Source: SKLM01 sp964390305
GTDB lineage: Bacteria > Chloroflexota > Anaerolineae > B4-G1
Assembly: GCA_964390305.1 (NCBI GenBank)
Contig: CAYMHT010000071.1
Coordinates: 1 to 13,271 of the forward strand
DNA: 13,271 bases
Direction: 5' to 3'
Shown: positions 5,346 to 12,880 of the stretch, piece after piece
Layout of the letters: each line of letters opens with the position of its first letter
How positions within the stretch are numbered: the first letter of the stretch is position 1
Notes under the pieces: model-generated
The model's input: the letters and a program-made list of their open reading frames with translations, nothing else
What the model was told of the DNA's origin: nothing
Database searches by the model: none
Made by a program: the position numbers and the translations under genes

Positions 5346-7460
5346 ATGCGTGGATACGGCTTTGAGATGACACGATCTGACAATGGCGCAGTCCTGGCAA
5401 TCGACGACGTGACCGTGGGCTACCGGCAGGCCGCTACCTGGCGTGAGGCCGTTCGCCACGTCTCGCTGGCGATTCCACCCGGTCAGACGTGCGGTCTGGT
5501 CGGCGAGAGCGGGTCGGGCAAGACGACCCTGGCCCTGGCCACGATGGGCTATCTGCCCGAGCAGGGCGCCGTCTGCAAGGGGGAGATCCGCTTCCGAGGC
5601 AGGAACTTGCTCGGGCTGACGGACGCTGAGATGCGGAAGATCTGGGGCTCAGACATCGCCATGGTGCCCCAGGATGCTCTGGCGTCCCTCAACCCCTCGG
5701 TCAAGCTGGGCGAGCAGGTTGCCGAGATACTCCGTCATCAGAGGGGCCTCAGCAGCTCCGAGGCCCGCGAGCGGACGACGGAGCTGTTCGAGCGGGTTCA
5801 GTTGGGGGACGCGGAGCGGGTCCGCGAGAGCTACCCGCACCAGCTCTCCGGAGGAATGCTCCAGCGCGTCCTGACGGCGATGGCCATCAGCACCGAGCCG
5901 TCATTGCTGGTTCTTGATGAGCCGACCAGCAGCCTCGACGTCACCACTCAGGCCGTGATGCTCGATCTGTTTCGCGAGCTGATCGGGGGTCAGCAGCAGA
6001 CGGCCGTCATCTACATCACTCACAACCTGGGGGTGGTAGCCCAAATCTCCGACCGGGTCGCGGTGATGTACGCCGGCGACTTGATCGAGGACGCTCCCAC
6101 AGTCGATCTCTACCGACAGCCACTCCATCCCTACACCCGGGGGCTCCTGGACTGCGTCCCCCGACTTGGCGAGAACAAGCGGGAGGTCAACCTCCGGCCC
6201 ATTGAGGGACGGATTCCGTCCCTGCAGGATCTTCCAAGCGGCTGCATCTTCCGGCCGCGATGCCCGCTCGCTATTGAGATATGCAAGGAGTACCCGCCGC
6301 TGTACGAAGCCGGGGATGGTCGCCGGTCCCGTTGCCACCGCTGGGATGAGATCAAAGCCGGGGAGGTCAGCGCTAGTCAGCCCGTGCCCGAAGGGGCTAA
6401 GGTCGAGCCGCCGAGCGTGGCCGAGGAGGAGGTGCTTGTCGTCGACGACGTCCAGGTCCACTTCGGTCAGGGGCGGTCTCTGGTCGATCTGCTGTCCGGC
6501 ACCAGACCGAGAAAAGTGAAGGCGGTGGACGGGGTGAGCCTTGGCGTCTCGCGAGGACGAACGCTCGGGCTCGTGGGCGAGAGTGGTAGCGGGAAGACGA
6601 CGGTGGCCCGCGCCGTCGTCGGGTTGGCCGAACGGACCGGGGGTACGATTAAGTTGTTTGATATGGATCTGCCGCCGCGGCTCAGCGAGCGTACGTCCGA
6701 TATGTTCTGCTGTCTCCAGATCGTCTTCCAGAATCCGGCGGAGACCCTCAACCCGTATCTGAGCGTCGGACAGATCCTGCGACGACCGTTGATGCGACTG
6801 CGCGACGACACGCGGGAGGAATTGGACGCTGCGGTAGCTGAGCTCCTCCGGGCGGTTCATCTCTCCGAGGCGTATGCATCTCGACTGCCCGGGCGGCTGA
6901 GCGGGGGAGAGAAACAGCGAGTGGCCATCGCGCGGGCCTTTGCGCCGCGGCCCGACCTGCTCATCGCGGACGAGCCGGTGACCTCTCTCGACGTGTCGGT
7001 GCAGGCTTCCATCCTCAACCTGTTCAACGAGCTCCAGGCGGAGCACGAGATCAGCACCTTGTTCATCTCCCACGACCTGGCTGTGGTGGGCTACCTGGCG
7101 GACGTCGTGGCCGTGATCTACCTGGGTCAGCTGATGGAGGTCAGCGACGCGGAGACCGTCTTCGACCCGCCCCACCACCCCTACACCGAGGCTCTTCTCT
7201 CCTCCGTGCCGCTGATCGACCCGGAGGGGCAGCAGGAGGAGATTCGGCTCGAGGGGGAGGTGCCCAGCCCGTCGGAGGAGATCACGGGATGCCCGTTCCA
7301 CACCCGCTGCCCCCGGCTCATCGGGCCTATCTGTGTGGAGGAGGTCCCCCCGTGGAGACAGATGGAGGGCGTTCGTAAACGCACCTTCTGCCACTATACA
7401 GAGAAAGAACTCCGCGAGCGACAGAAGCGGACGTTCGAATTCTCGGAGCCGCTGGAGTAG
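5346..7460 (+). CDS. Fused dual ATP-binding protein (DppD-DppF type)
   Basis: At 704 residues this protein joins both ATPases of a peptide-class importer, which are usually separate genes. Unit 1: Walker A GESGSGKT 53-60, Q-loop around VPQD, signature LSGGMLQR 167-174, Walker B Asp191-Glu192, H-loop His226. Unit 2: Walker A 411-418, Q-loop VFQNPAETLNP, signature LSGGEKQR 518-525, Walker B Asp542-Glu543, H-loop His576. All catalytic residues are present in both. Each unit ends in the oligopeptide-transporter C-terminal region with four Cys: 300, 306, 313, 330 and 649, 655, 663, 682. Such Cys sets have been linked to [4Fe-4S] binding in some family members. The start is placed at 5346, 2 nt after the DppC stop and behind GAGGCGGTGAG. 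An upstream in-frame ATG at 5232 would overlap DppC by over 100 bases and adds non-conserved sequence. Confidence 0.95.
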   Translation: MRGYGFEMTRSDNGAVLAIDDVTVGYRQAATWREAVRHVSLAIPPGQTCGLVGESGSGKTTLALATMGYLPEQGAVCKGEIRFRGRNLLGLTDAEMRKIWGSDIAMVPQDALASLNPSVKLGEQVAEILRHQRGLSSSEARERTTELFERVQLGDAERVRESYPHQLSGGMLQRVLTAMAISTEPSLLVLDEPTSSLDVTTQAVMLDLFRELIGGQQQTAVIYITHNLGVVAQISDRVAVMYAGDLIEDAPTVDLYRQPLHPYTRGLLDCVPRLGENKREVNLRPIEGRIPSLQDLPSGCIFRPRCPLAIEICKEYPPLYEAGDGRRSRCHRWDEIKAGEVSASQPVPEGAKVEPPSVAEEEVLVVDDVQVHFGQGRSLVDLLSGTRPRKVKAVDGVSLGVSRGRTLGLVGESGSGKTTVARAVVGLAERTGGTIKLFDMDLPPRLSERTSDMFCCLQIVFQNPAETLNPYLSVGQILRRPLMRLRDDTREELDAAVAELLRAVHLSEAYASRLPGRLSGGEKQRVAIARAFAPRPDLLIADEPVTSLDVSVQASILNLFNELQAEHEISTLFISHDLAVVGYLADVVAVIYLGQLMEVSDAETVFDPPHHPYTEALLSSVPLIDPEGQQEEIRLEGEVPSPSEEITGCPFHTRCPRLIGPICVEEVPPWRQMEGVRKRTFCHYTEKELRERQKRTFEFSEPLE

Positions 7461-7466
7461 ACACCG

Positions 7467-8414
7467 ATGGCCGTGTACGTCCTTCGTCGTCTCGGATTCC
7501 TTGTGCTCACGTTGCTCATCACTTCGATCATCATCTTCCTCGTCACCCGCTGGCTGCCCGGCGACGTGGCCCGGGTGATTCTGGGACGGGAGGCCGGCGA
7601 GGAGGCGCTGGAGGATCTCAGGGAGGAACTGGGTCTCAACGATCCGCTTCACATTCAGTATGCAGACTGGCTCAGGGGCTTCGCCACCGGAGACTGGGGG
7701 ACGTCGTTCAGCACCAGATCCGAGATCCGTCCCCTGGTGATGGGCCGGGTCGGGAACTCGCTGCGGCTGGCTTTGCTGACACTGGTGATCTCCGTGCCGC
7801 TGGCCGTTGTCCTCGGCGTTATTGCCGGGCTAAATGAGGACACCGTCATCGACAACGTCATCAGCATCTCGACACTGTCCGTCGTGGGGCTGCCGGAGTT
7901 CGTGACCGGACTCATCCTGATTCAGATCTTCGCCTTCGCGCTGAATCTCCTGCCAGCCACCTCGTCCGTGCGCCCGGATGTGTCCTTCGTTGACGTGCTG
8001 CCCGAGCTGATCCTGCCAGCATTGACCGCGACCCTCGTCCTTCTGGCCTACGTGGCGCGTCTCACGCGGGCCGGCGTCATTGAAGAGCTGGAGAAATCTT
8101 ACGTCCGCACTGCAGCGCTGAAGGGGCTCCCTTACCGGACCGTAGTCCTAAAGCACGTCCTGCGGAACGCGCTGCTCCCGACGATCACCGTCGTGGCTAT
8201 CAGCTTCGGGTGGCTGATCAGCGGCCTGGTCGTAGTGGAGAACGTGTTCAACTACCCTGGACTTGGGCGCCTGCTCGTCTTTGCGGTCGACCGTAACGAC
8301 CTGCCCGTCATCCAGGCTGTGATCATGGTGACGGTGGTGGGGTTCGCGTCCGCGAACCTCGTCGCTGACCTGCTGTACGGTTTACTCAACCCTCGCATTC
8401 GTCTCGGAGAGTGA
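7467..8414 (+). CDS. DppB-type ABC permease
   Basis: This 315-residue membrane protein is the partner permease of the DppC-type subunit. It begins MAVYVLRRLGFLVLTLLITS, the usual DppB opening with an immediate TM1. Next comes the periplasmic segment with RWLPGDVAR and LREELGLNDPLHIQYADWL, typical of the family (P.GDP/A... LGLD.P...QY..WL), then five more membrane segments. The EAA-like docking loop reads RTAALKGLPYRTVVLKHVLRN, with Thr215-Gly220 at its core. The C-terminal part holds the GLVVVENVFNYPGLGRLL stretch characteristic of DppB. It starts 6 nt after the fused ATPase gene, with GGAG at 7454-7457 as ribosome site, so it belongs to the same transcript. Position last in the operon is unusual, as DppB normally directly follows the binding protein. 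Confidence 0.95.
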   Translation: MAVYVLRRLGFLVLTLLITSIIIFLVTRWLPGDVARVILGREAGEEALEDLREELGLNDPLHIQYADWLRGFATGDWGTSFSTRSEIRPLVMGRVGNSLRLALLTLVISVPLAVVLGVIAGLNEDTVIDNVISISTLSVVGLPEFVTGLILIQIFAFALNLLPATSSVRPDVSFVDVLPELILPALTATLVLLAYVARLTRAGVIEELEKSYVRTAALKGLPYRTVVLKHVLRNALLPTITVVAISFGWLISGLVVVENVFNYPGLGRLLVFAVDRNDLPVIQAVIMVTVVGFASANLVADLLYGLLNPRIRLGE

Positions 8415-8503
8415 TACGAGATACACACCGATCTGGGCGCCGACAGCGTGCGTATGAAGCAGTAGCGGCTCGCTAGAGAATTGAGAGCGACAAGGACAGA
8501 ATC

Positions 8504-10060
8504 ATGAACCTGGAAGACCGGGAGCTGCTCGTCGGTGAGCGCCGGCAGCGCTGGACCCTGGTGGCGATGGTTCTGTGCTCGGGAATCGTGTTCCTCCAGT
8601 CTACGGTGATCAACGTAGCGCTGCCCGGCATCGGGCGGGCGCTCGGCGCTGGCCTGTCCGGTCTGCAGTGGGTGGTTGACGGCTACTTGCTCACCCTCGC
8701 CGCTTTGCTCATCCTCGGCGGGTCGCTGGGCGACCGGTACGGCCGCCGACGCATCATGATCGTGGGCTTGAGTGGATTTGCGGTGACGTCGATCGCCTCC
8801 GGGCTGGCGCCGACGACGGCCTGGTTGATCGGCGCGCGGTTCCTCCAGGGCATAGCGGGTGCGCTCCTGGTTCCGGGCTCGCTGGCCATGATTCGAGCCG
8901 TGTACACCGACCGGGAGGCCCGGGGTGAAGCTATCGGGCAATGGTCCGGATGGTCCGGGATCGTCACGGTGGTGGGGCCACTGGTGGGAGGATGGCTGGT
9001 GGACAACCTCTCGTGGCGCTGGGTGTTCTTGGTCGTGGTGCCGCTCATCGCCGCTACGCTCTGGATCATGCTCACGTTCGTTCCGGAGAGCCGTTCAGAG
9101 GTTGCGCCCAGGCGGTTGGACTGGCTCGGAGCAGCGCTCGCCACGCTTGGTCTGGGAGGGATTGCGTATGGGCTCATTGAGGGCCCGGTGGTCGGGTGGA
9201 CGGCGCCCGGTGTGCTGGTGGCTCTCGGTGGCGGCCTTCTGAGTCTGGTAGCATTCCCCCTTGTCGAGGCGCGGAAGAAGTACCCGATGGTTCCCCTGGA
9301 TCTCTTCAAGTCCCGGAACTTCACAGGAGCGAATCTGACTACGCTCGGCGTCTACTTCGCTCTTCAGGGGACGACGTTCTTCGTTGTCATATACCTCCAG
9401 AACGTGATGGGATACTCAGCGCTGGTGGCGGGCCTTGTGTTGGCGCCTATCTCGTTTCTGTTGCTGCTCCTCTCGCCCCTGTTCGGCCGGCTATCCGGTA
9501 GCCGGGGAGCCCGACTCTACATGACGGGGGGTCCGCTCGTGTGCGCCGTGGGTCTGATTCTCTTCACTCGTCTGCGGCCAGGAGTCGGATTCTGGACGCA
9601 CGTACTGCCGGCCGTGAGCGTCTTCGGGCTTGGGATGTCTATTACTGTGGCGCCGTTGACCGATACGGTGATGTCCGCGGTCTCGGGCGAGCGCTCCGGG
9701 GTCGCTGCTGCCTTCAATAACGTGGTGTCGCGGGTGGCCGGCCTCCTGGCCGTCGCTGGCCTCGGGGCGGTGGTGACTCTAACCTACAATACGCGGGTAG
9801 CGTCCCGAATCGAGGATCGATCGCTCAGCCCGTCGGCCGTCGAGGCGATCGAAGGGATGGGCCAGGAGCCGACGGGGGCGTTCGAGCCTGGAGAGCTGCC
9901 AGCGGCCGCCAGGGAGGTGGTCACATCGTCGTACACCGCCGCGTTCCAGCGGGCGATGATAGTCAGTGGAGGGATGGCGGCTGCCGGTGGCGCCGTTGCT
10001 GCGCTCACTATCCGCGACCGCGGCCGCAGCGAGACAGAGCCATCAGTCAGGGGGGGCTAG
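8504..10060 (+). CDS. MFS transporter, DHA2 (EmrB/QacA-like) 14-TM family
   Basis: This 518-residue protein is a proton-coupled major facilitator with about 14 membrane segments. Seen: TM1 motif LQSTVINVALP (residues 31-41), LQWVVDGYLLTLAALLILGGSLGDRYGRRR (motif A in the TM2-3 loop), RFLQGIAGALLVPGSLAMI, and motif C GIVTVVGPLVGGWL in TM5. All are hallmarks of the DHA2 branch. The TM1 Asp of that branch (L-D-x-T) is replaced by Gln32. AAGGA (8492-8496) is the ribosome site, and an 89-base gap separates it from the ABC operon. It ends 2 nt before the molybdenum-hydroxylase small subunit, which suggests co-transcription with that enzyme. Most DHA2 proteins export drugs or metabolites. Here export of a reaction product or uptake of the hydroxylase substrate are both possible. 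Confidence 0.92.
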   Translation: MNLEDRELLVGERRQRWTLVAMVLCSGIVFLQSTVINVALPGIGRALGAGLSGLQWVVDGYLLTLAALLILGGSLGDRYGRRRIMIVGLSGFAVTSIASGLAPTTAWLIGARFLQGIAGALLVPGSLAMIRAVYTDREARGEAIGQWSGWSGIVTVVGPLVGGWLVDNLSWRWVFLVVVPLIAATLWIMLTFVPESRSEVAPRRLDWLGAALATLGLGGIAYGLIEGPVVGWTAPGVLVALGGGLLSLVAFPLVEARKKYPMVPLDLFKSRNFTGANLTTLGVYFALQGTTFFVVIYLQNVMGYSALVAGLVLAPISFLLLLLSPLFGRLSGSRGARLYMTGGPLVCAVGLILFTRLRPGVGFWTHVLPAVSVFGLGMSITVAPLTDTVMSAVSGERSGVAAAFNNVVSRVAGLLAVAGLGAVVTLTYNTRVASRIEDRSLSPSAVEAIEGMGQEPTGAFEPGELPAAAREVVTSSYTAAFQRAMIVSGGMAAAGGAVAALTIRDRGRSETEPSVRGG

Positions 10061-10062
10061 CA

Positions 10063-10572
10063 ATGTCACTCCAGTTTCGAGGTCCGGGAAAGGTGCCGGT
10101 CACGCTTCGCGTGAACGGACGCGAGATCGACCTTCACGTCGAGCCCCGGCGTACACTCCTCTCAGTCTTGCGGGAGGAGCTGGGACTCACGGGAGCGAAG
10201 GAGGGATGCGGGGAGGGGAACTGCGGCGCGTGCACGGTCATCCTGGACGGCGAGACCGTGTACGCCTGTCTGGTGCTGGCCGTCGAGTGCGACGGCCGCC
10301 AGATCAGGACGGTTGAGAGCCTGTCGAGGGGCGGGAGGCTCCACCCGGTGCAGGAGGCGTTTCTGCAGGAGGACGGCTACCAGTGCGGATTCTGCACTCC
10401 GGGTCAGGTGATGTCCGCCGTGGCGTTGCTGGAGAGGAACCCGGCCCCAGATCGCGCTGAGGTGGTGCGGGAGATGGCAGGGAACCTGTGCCGTTGCGGA
10501 GCATATCCCAACATCGTCGAAGCGGTGCTCAAGGCCGCGGAGTTGAGGGGGCGCGAGCATGCCGAGGATTGA
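10063..10572 (+). CDS. Molybdenum hydroxylase small subunit, 2x[2Fe-2S]
   Basis: This 169-residue electron-transfer subunit belongs to the xanthine dehydrogenase/CO dehydrogenase/aldehyde oxidase family. The N-terminal plant-type ferredoxin fold binds one cluster through Cys49, Cys54, Cys57 and Cys69 (GCGEGNCGACTVILDG). The C-terminal helical domain binds the second through Cys108, Cys111, Cys143 and Cys145 (QCGFCTPGQ and NLCRCGAYPNI). All eight ligands are present. Gln107, before Cys108, is the residue that contacts the molybdopterin cofactor in solved relatives. There is no twin-arginine signal, so the enzyme should be cytoplasmic, unlike E. coli PaoABC. A run of G (10051-10056) in front of the ATG serves as ribosome site. 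The gene overlaps the large-subunit gene by 14 nt. Confidence 0.96.
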   Translation: MSLQFRGPGKVPVTLRVNGREIDLHVEPRRTLLSVLREELGLTGAKEGCGEGNCGACTVILDGETVYACLVLAVECDGRQIRTVESLSRGGRLHPVQEAFLQEDGYQCGFCTPGQVMSAVALLERNPAPDRAEVVREMAGNLCRCGAYPNIVEAVLKAAELRGREHAED

Positions 10573-12880
10573 GAAGACCGAGGTCGAGTTCGAAGGGCGC
10601 GTCGAACACCGCGAGATCATTGTCGAGGAGGAGGGTGTAGCGGCCTGGGACGAGGACGCTCAACTCCGGGTGGTGGGTCAGCCCGCGCGCAGGGTCGACG
10701 GCCTGGCCCGGGTTACGGGACAGGCCCTCTACACCACGGACGTCCGTCTTCCGGGCATGCTGGTGGTGAAGGCGCTCCGCTCGCCCCACGCGCACGCGCG
10801 GATCACGTCGATTGACAGCTCCGTCGCCGAGGAGATGCCCGGTGTCGAGCTGGTGTGGCACCGAGAGCGATTGCCGCCTATCACCTATTTCGACGGCCGA
10901 GAGCTCTTCCCGGCCGAGCTGGCGTACCAGGGCGCGGAGGTAGCGCTCGTGGTCGCGGATGATGAGCGGGCCGCTGCTGAAGCGCTGGTGGCCATAGACG
11001 TCACGTACGAGCAGCTGCTCTTCGCAGAGAGTCTTGACCGGGCACTCGACGAGGACGCGCCACCGGTGCTCCTCGGGGCCGACGACAACCGAATCAACCC
11101 CGACGGGCGGATATACGAGCGCGGAGACGTCGACGCCGGGTGGGAGGAAGCGGACGTGACCGTGGAGTTGTCGGTCACCACGCCCAGCGCGTCGCACTCC
11201 GCTCTGGAGCCCCATGCCACAGTGGCCCGGTGGGAGGGGAACGAGCTGACCGTGTGGGAGTCGACCCAGGGAGTCTTCGCCGTCCGCAATGAGCTGGCCG
11301 AGGCCCTAAACGTCCCGTGTGACAGAGTCCGGGTTATCTGCCACTATATGGGCGGGGGGTTTGGCGCGAAGCAGCGGCCCGGCAGACAGTCGATGCTGGC
11401 TGCACTGGCTGCGCGGGCGACGGGACGGCCGGTGCGGTTCCTCCTCGACCGGGCTGAGGAACAGCTGGTGAGCGGGTACCGGCCGGGGAGCAAGCAGACG
11501 ATTCGCATTGGCGCCCGCTGGGACGGGACCCTGACCTGCATCGAGCACTCGGTCTGGCAGCACATGGGGGCCTTCGGTCACGCAGGATACGCAGTGACCG
11601 GCCCAACCCGGACGCTGTACGCCTGCCCCCACGTCCGGACCGTCTCGTACGGGGTGCGTGCGAACACCGACCGGGGGCGCGCCTTCCGCGCGCCGGGGTA
11701 CGTCGAGGGCACATTCGCCCTGGAGAGCGCGATGGATGCGCTGGCTCAGGAGCTCGAGCTGGATCCGTTCGAGCTCCGCCTGAGGAACTACGCCGAGGTG
11801 GATCCGCCACGGGGCAGGCAGTACACCTCGAAAGGCCTGCGCGAAGCCTACGAGATCGGAGCTCAGCGAAGCGGCTGGGACCAGCGGCATAGGGTGCCGA
11901 GGGAGGAAGGCCCCTGGCGATTCGGCTGGGGGATGGCGAGCCAGATCTGGGGCGGCGGGGGTGGCCCTCCGGCGAACGCTATCGTGAAGCTGCTGTCGGA
12001 TGGGACGGCCGAGGTCCTGGTCGGTGTCCAGGACATCGGCACGGGGACCAGAACCGTCCTGGCTCAGATCGCGGCGGAGGAACTTGATCTGCCGCTTGGC
12101 GATGTCCGCGTCGTGCTGGGGGACACCTTACCCGCTCCCTACGGGCCGACCAGCGCCGGAAGCCAGACCCTGGCCTCGGCCGGCCCCGCGGTCCGCGCCG
12201 CAGCAGGGGTCTGCCGGAGGCAGGTCATCCGCCTGGCGGCCCAGATGGTGGGGAAGCCAGAGGCCGGGGAGGACGAGTTCCTCCTCGAGGATGGGGAGAT
12301 CGTGCACACGGCCGACCCTGAGGTTCACATCCCGTACTACGATGTGGCAGCCAAGATGGACGGCTATACGCTGGTCGCGGACGGTGCGCGGGGACCGAAT
12401 CCAGAGGGGAAGCGGATCAACACCTTTGGGGCTCAGTTCGCCCGGGCAGCCGTGAATATCGAGACCGGGCAGGTGCGCGTGCTCAAGCTGGTTGCGGTGC
12501 ACGACGTCGGGCGGGTCGTCAATCCGATGACGGCGAGTAACCAGGTGTTCGGAGGTGTCATCCAGGGACTCGGGCTCACGCAGATGGAGGAACGAGTCTT
12601 CGACACCGAGACGGGCTTGCAGTTGACGCCCAATCTGGAGGCCTACAAAGTCCCGACGATGATGGATGTCCCCGAGATCGAGGTGTCCTACGTCGATCGG
12701 GCCGATGCCGAGGCGAACAGCGTCGGCGCAAAGGGCCTGGGCGAGCCTCCGATCATACCCGCGCCGGCAGCCGTCGCCAACGCCGTCTCGGACGCCCTGG
12801 ACGTTCGCGTCACCGACCTGCCGATGACGCCGCGACGGATACTGGAGGCGCTGCACGACAGGAAGGGAGGTGGAGAGTGA
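10559..12880 (+). CDS. Molybdenum hydroxylase large, molybdopterin-binding subunit
   Basis: This 773-residue catalytic subunit hydroxylates a carbon centre with water and passes electrons to the small subunit. After a charged leader of about 37 residues comes the Ald_Xan_dh_C domain (GQPARRVDGLARVTGQALYTTDV), followed by the two molybdopterin-binding domains. Cofactor motifs seen: GGGFGAK at 265-271, FRAPG at 376-380, Gln491 in GVQDIGTGTRT, and KGLGEPP with Glu729, the conserved active-site base. The loop AFRAPGYVEG lacks the Cys of form I CO dehydrogenase (AYRCSFR), so it is not a true CoxL. Aldehyde, purine, N-heterocycle or aryl-CoA substrates remain open. GAGGGGG (about 10545-10551) precedes the ATG, which overlaps the small-subunit gene by 14 nt, so the subunits should be made together. 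No secretion signal is seen. Confidence 0.95.
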   Translation: MPRIEKTEVEFEGRVEHREIIVEEEGVAAWDEDAQLRVVGQPARRVDGLARVTGQALYTTDVRLPGMLVVKALRSPHAHARITSIDSSVAEEMPGVELVWHRERLPPITYFDGRELFPAELAYQGAEVALVVADDERAAAEALVAIDVTYEQLLFAESLDRALDEDAPPVLLGADDNRINPDGRIYERGDVDAGWEEADVTVELSVTTPSASHSALEPHATVARWEGNELTVWESTQGVFAVRNELAEALNVPCDRVRVICHYMGGGFGAKQRPGRQSMLAALAARATGRPVRFLLDRAEEQLVSGYRPGSKQTIRIGARWDGTLTCIEHSVWQHMGAFGHAGYAVTGPTRTLYACPHVRTVSYGVRANTDRGRAFRAPGYVEGTFALESAMDALAQELELDPFELRLRNYAEVDPPRGRQYTSKGLREAYEIGAQRSGWDQRHRVPREEGPWRFGWGMASQIWGGGGGPPANAIVKLLSDGTAEVLVGVQDIGTGTRTVLAQIAAEELDLPLGDVRVVLGDTLPAPYGPTSAGSQTLASAGPAVRAAAGVCRRQVIRLAAQMVGKPEAGEDEFLLEDGEIVHTADPEVHIPYYDVAAKMDGYTLVADGARGPNPEGKRINTFGAQFARAAVNIETGQVRVLKLVAVHDVGRVVNPMTASNQVFGGVIQGLGLTQMEERVFDTETGLQLTPNLEAYKVPTMMDVPEIEVSYVDRADAEANSVGAKGLGEPPIIPAPAAVANAVSDALDVRVTDLPMTPRRILEALHDRKGGGE

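Noticed and set aside
5901..7652. 583-codon open frame on the minus strand
   Set aside because: It lies antisense to the fused ATPase, whose catalytic motifs are intact. GC-rich coding DNA keeps such antisense frames open, and the translation shows no recognisable family.
8252..8941. 229-codon minus-strand frame across the ABC-MFS gap
   Set aside because: It overlaps two well-supported sense genes and encodes a low-complexity His/Arg/Gln-rich product without recognisable motifs.
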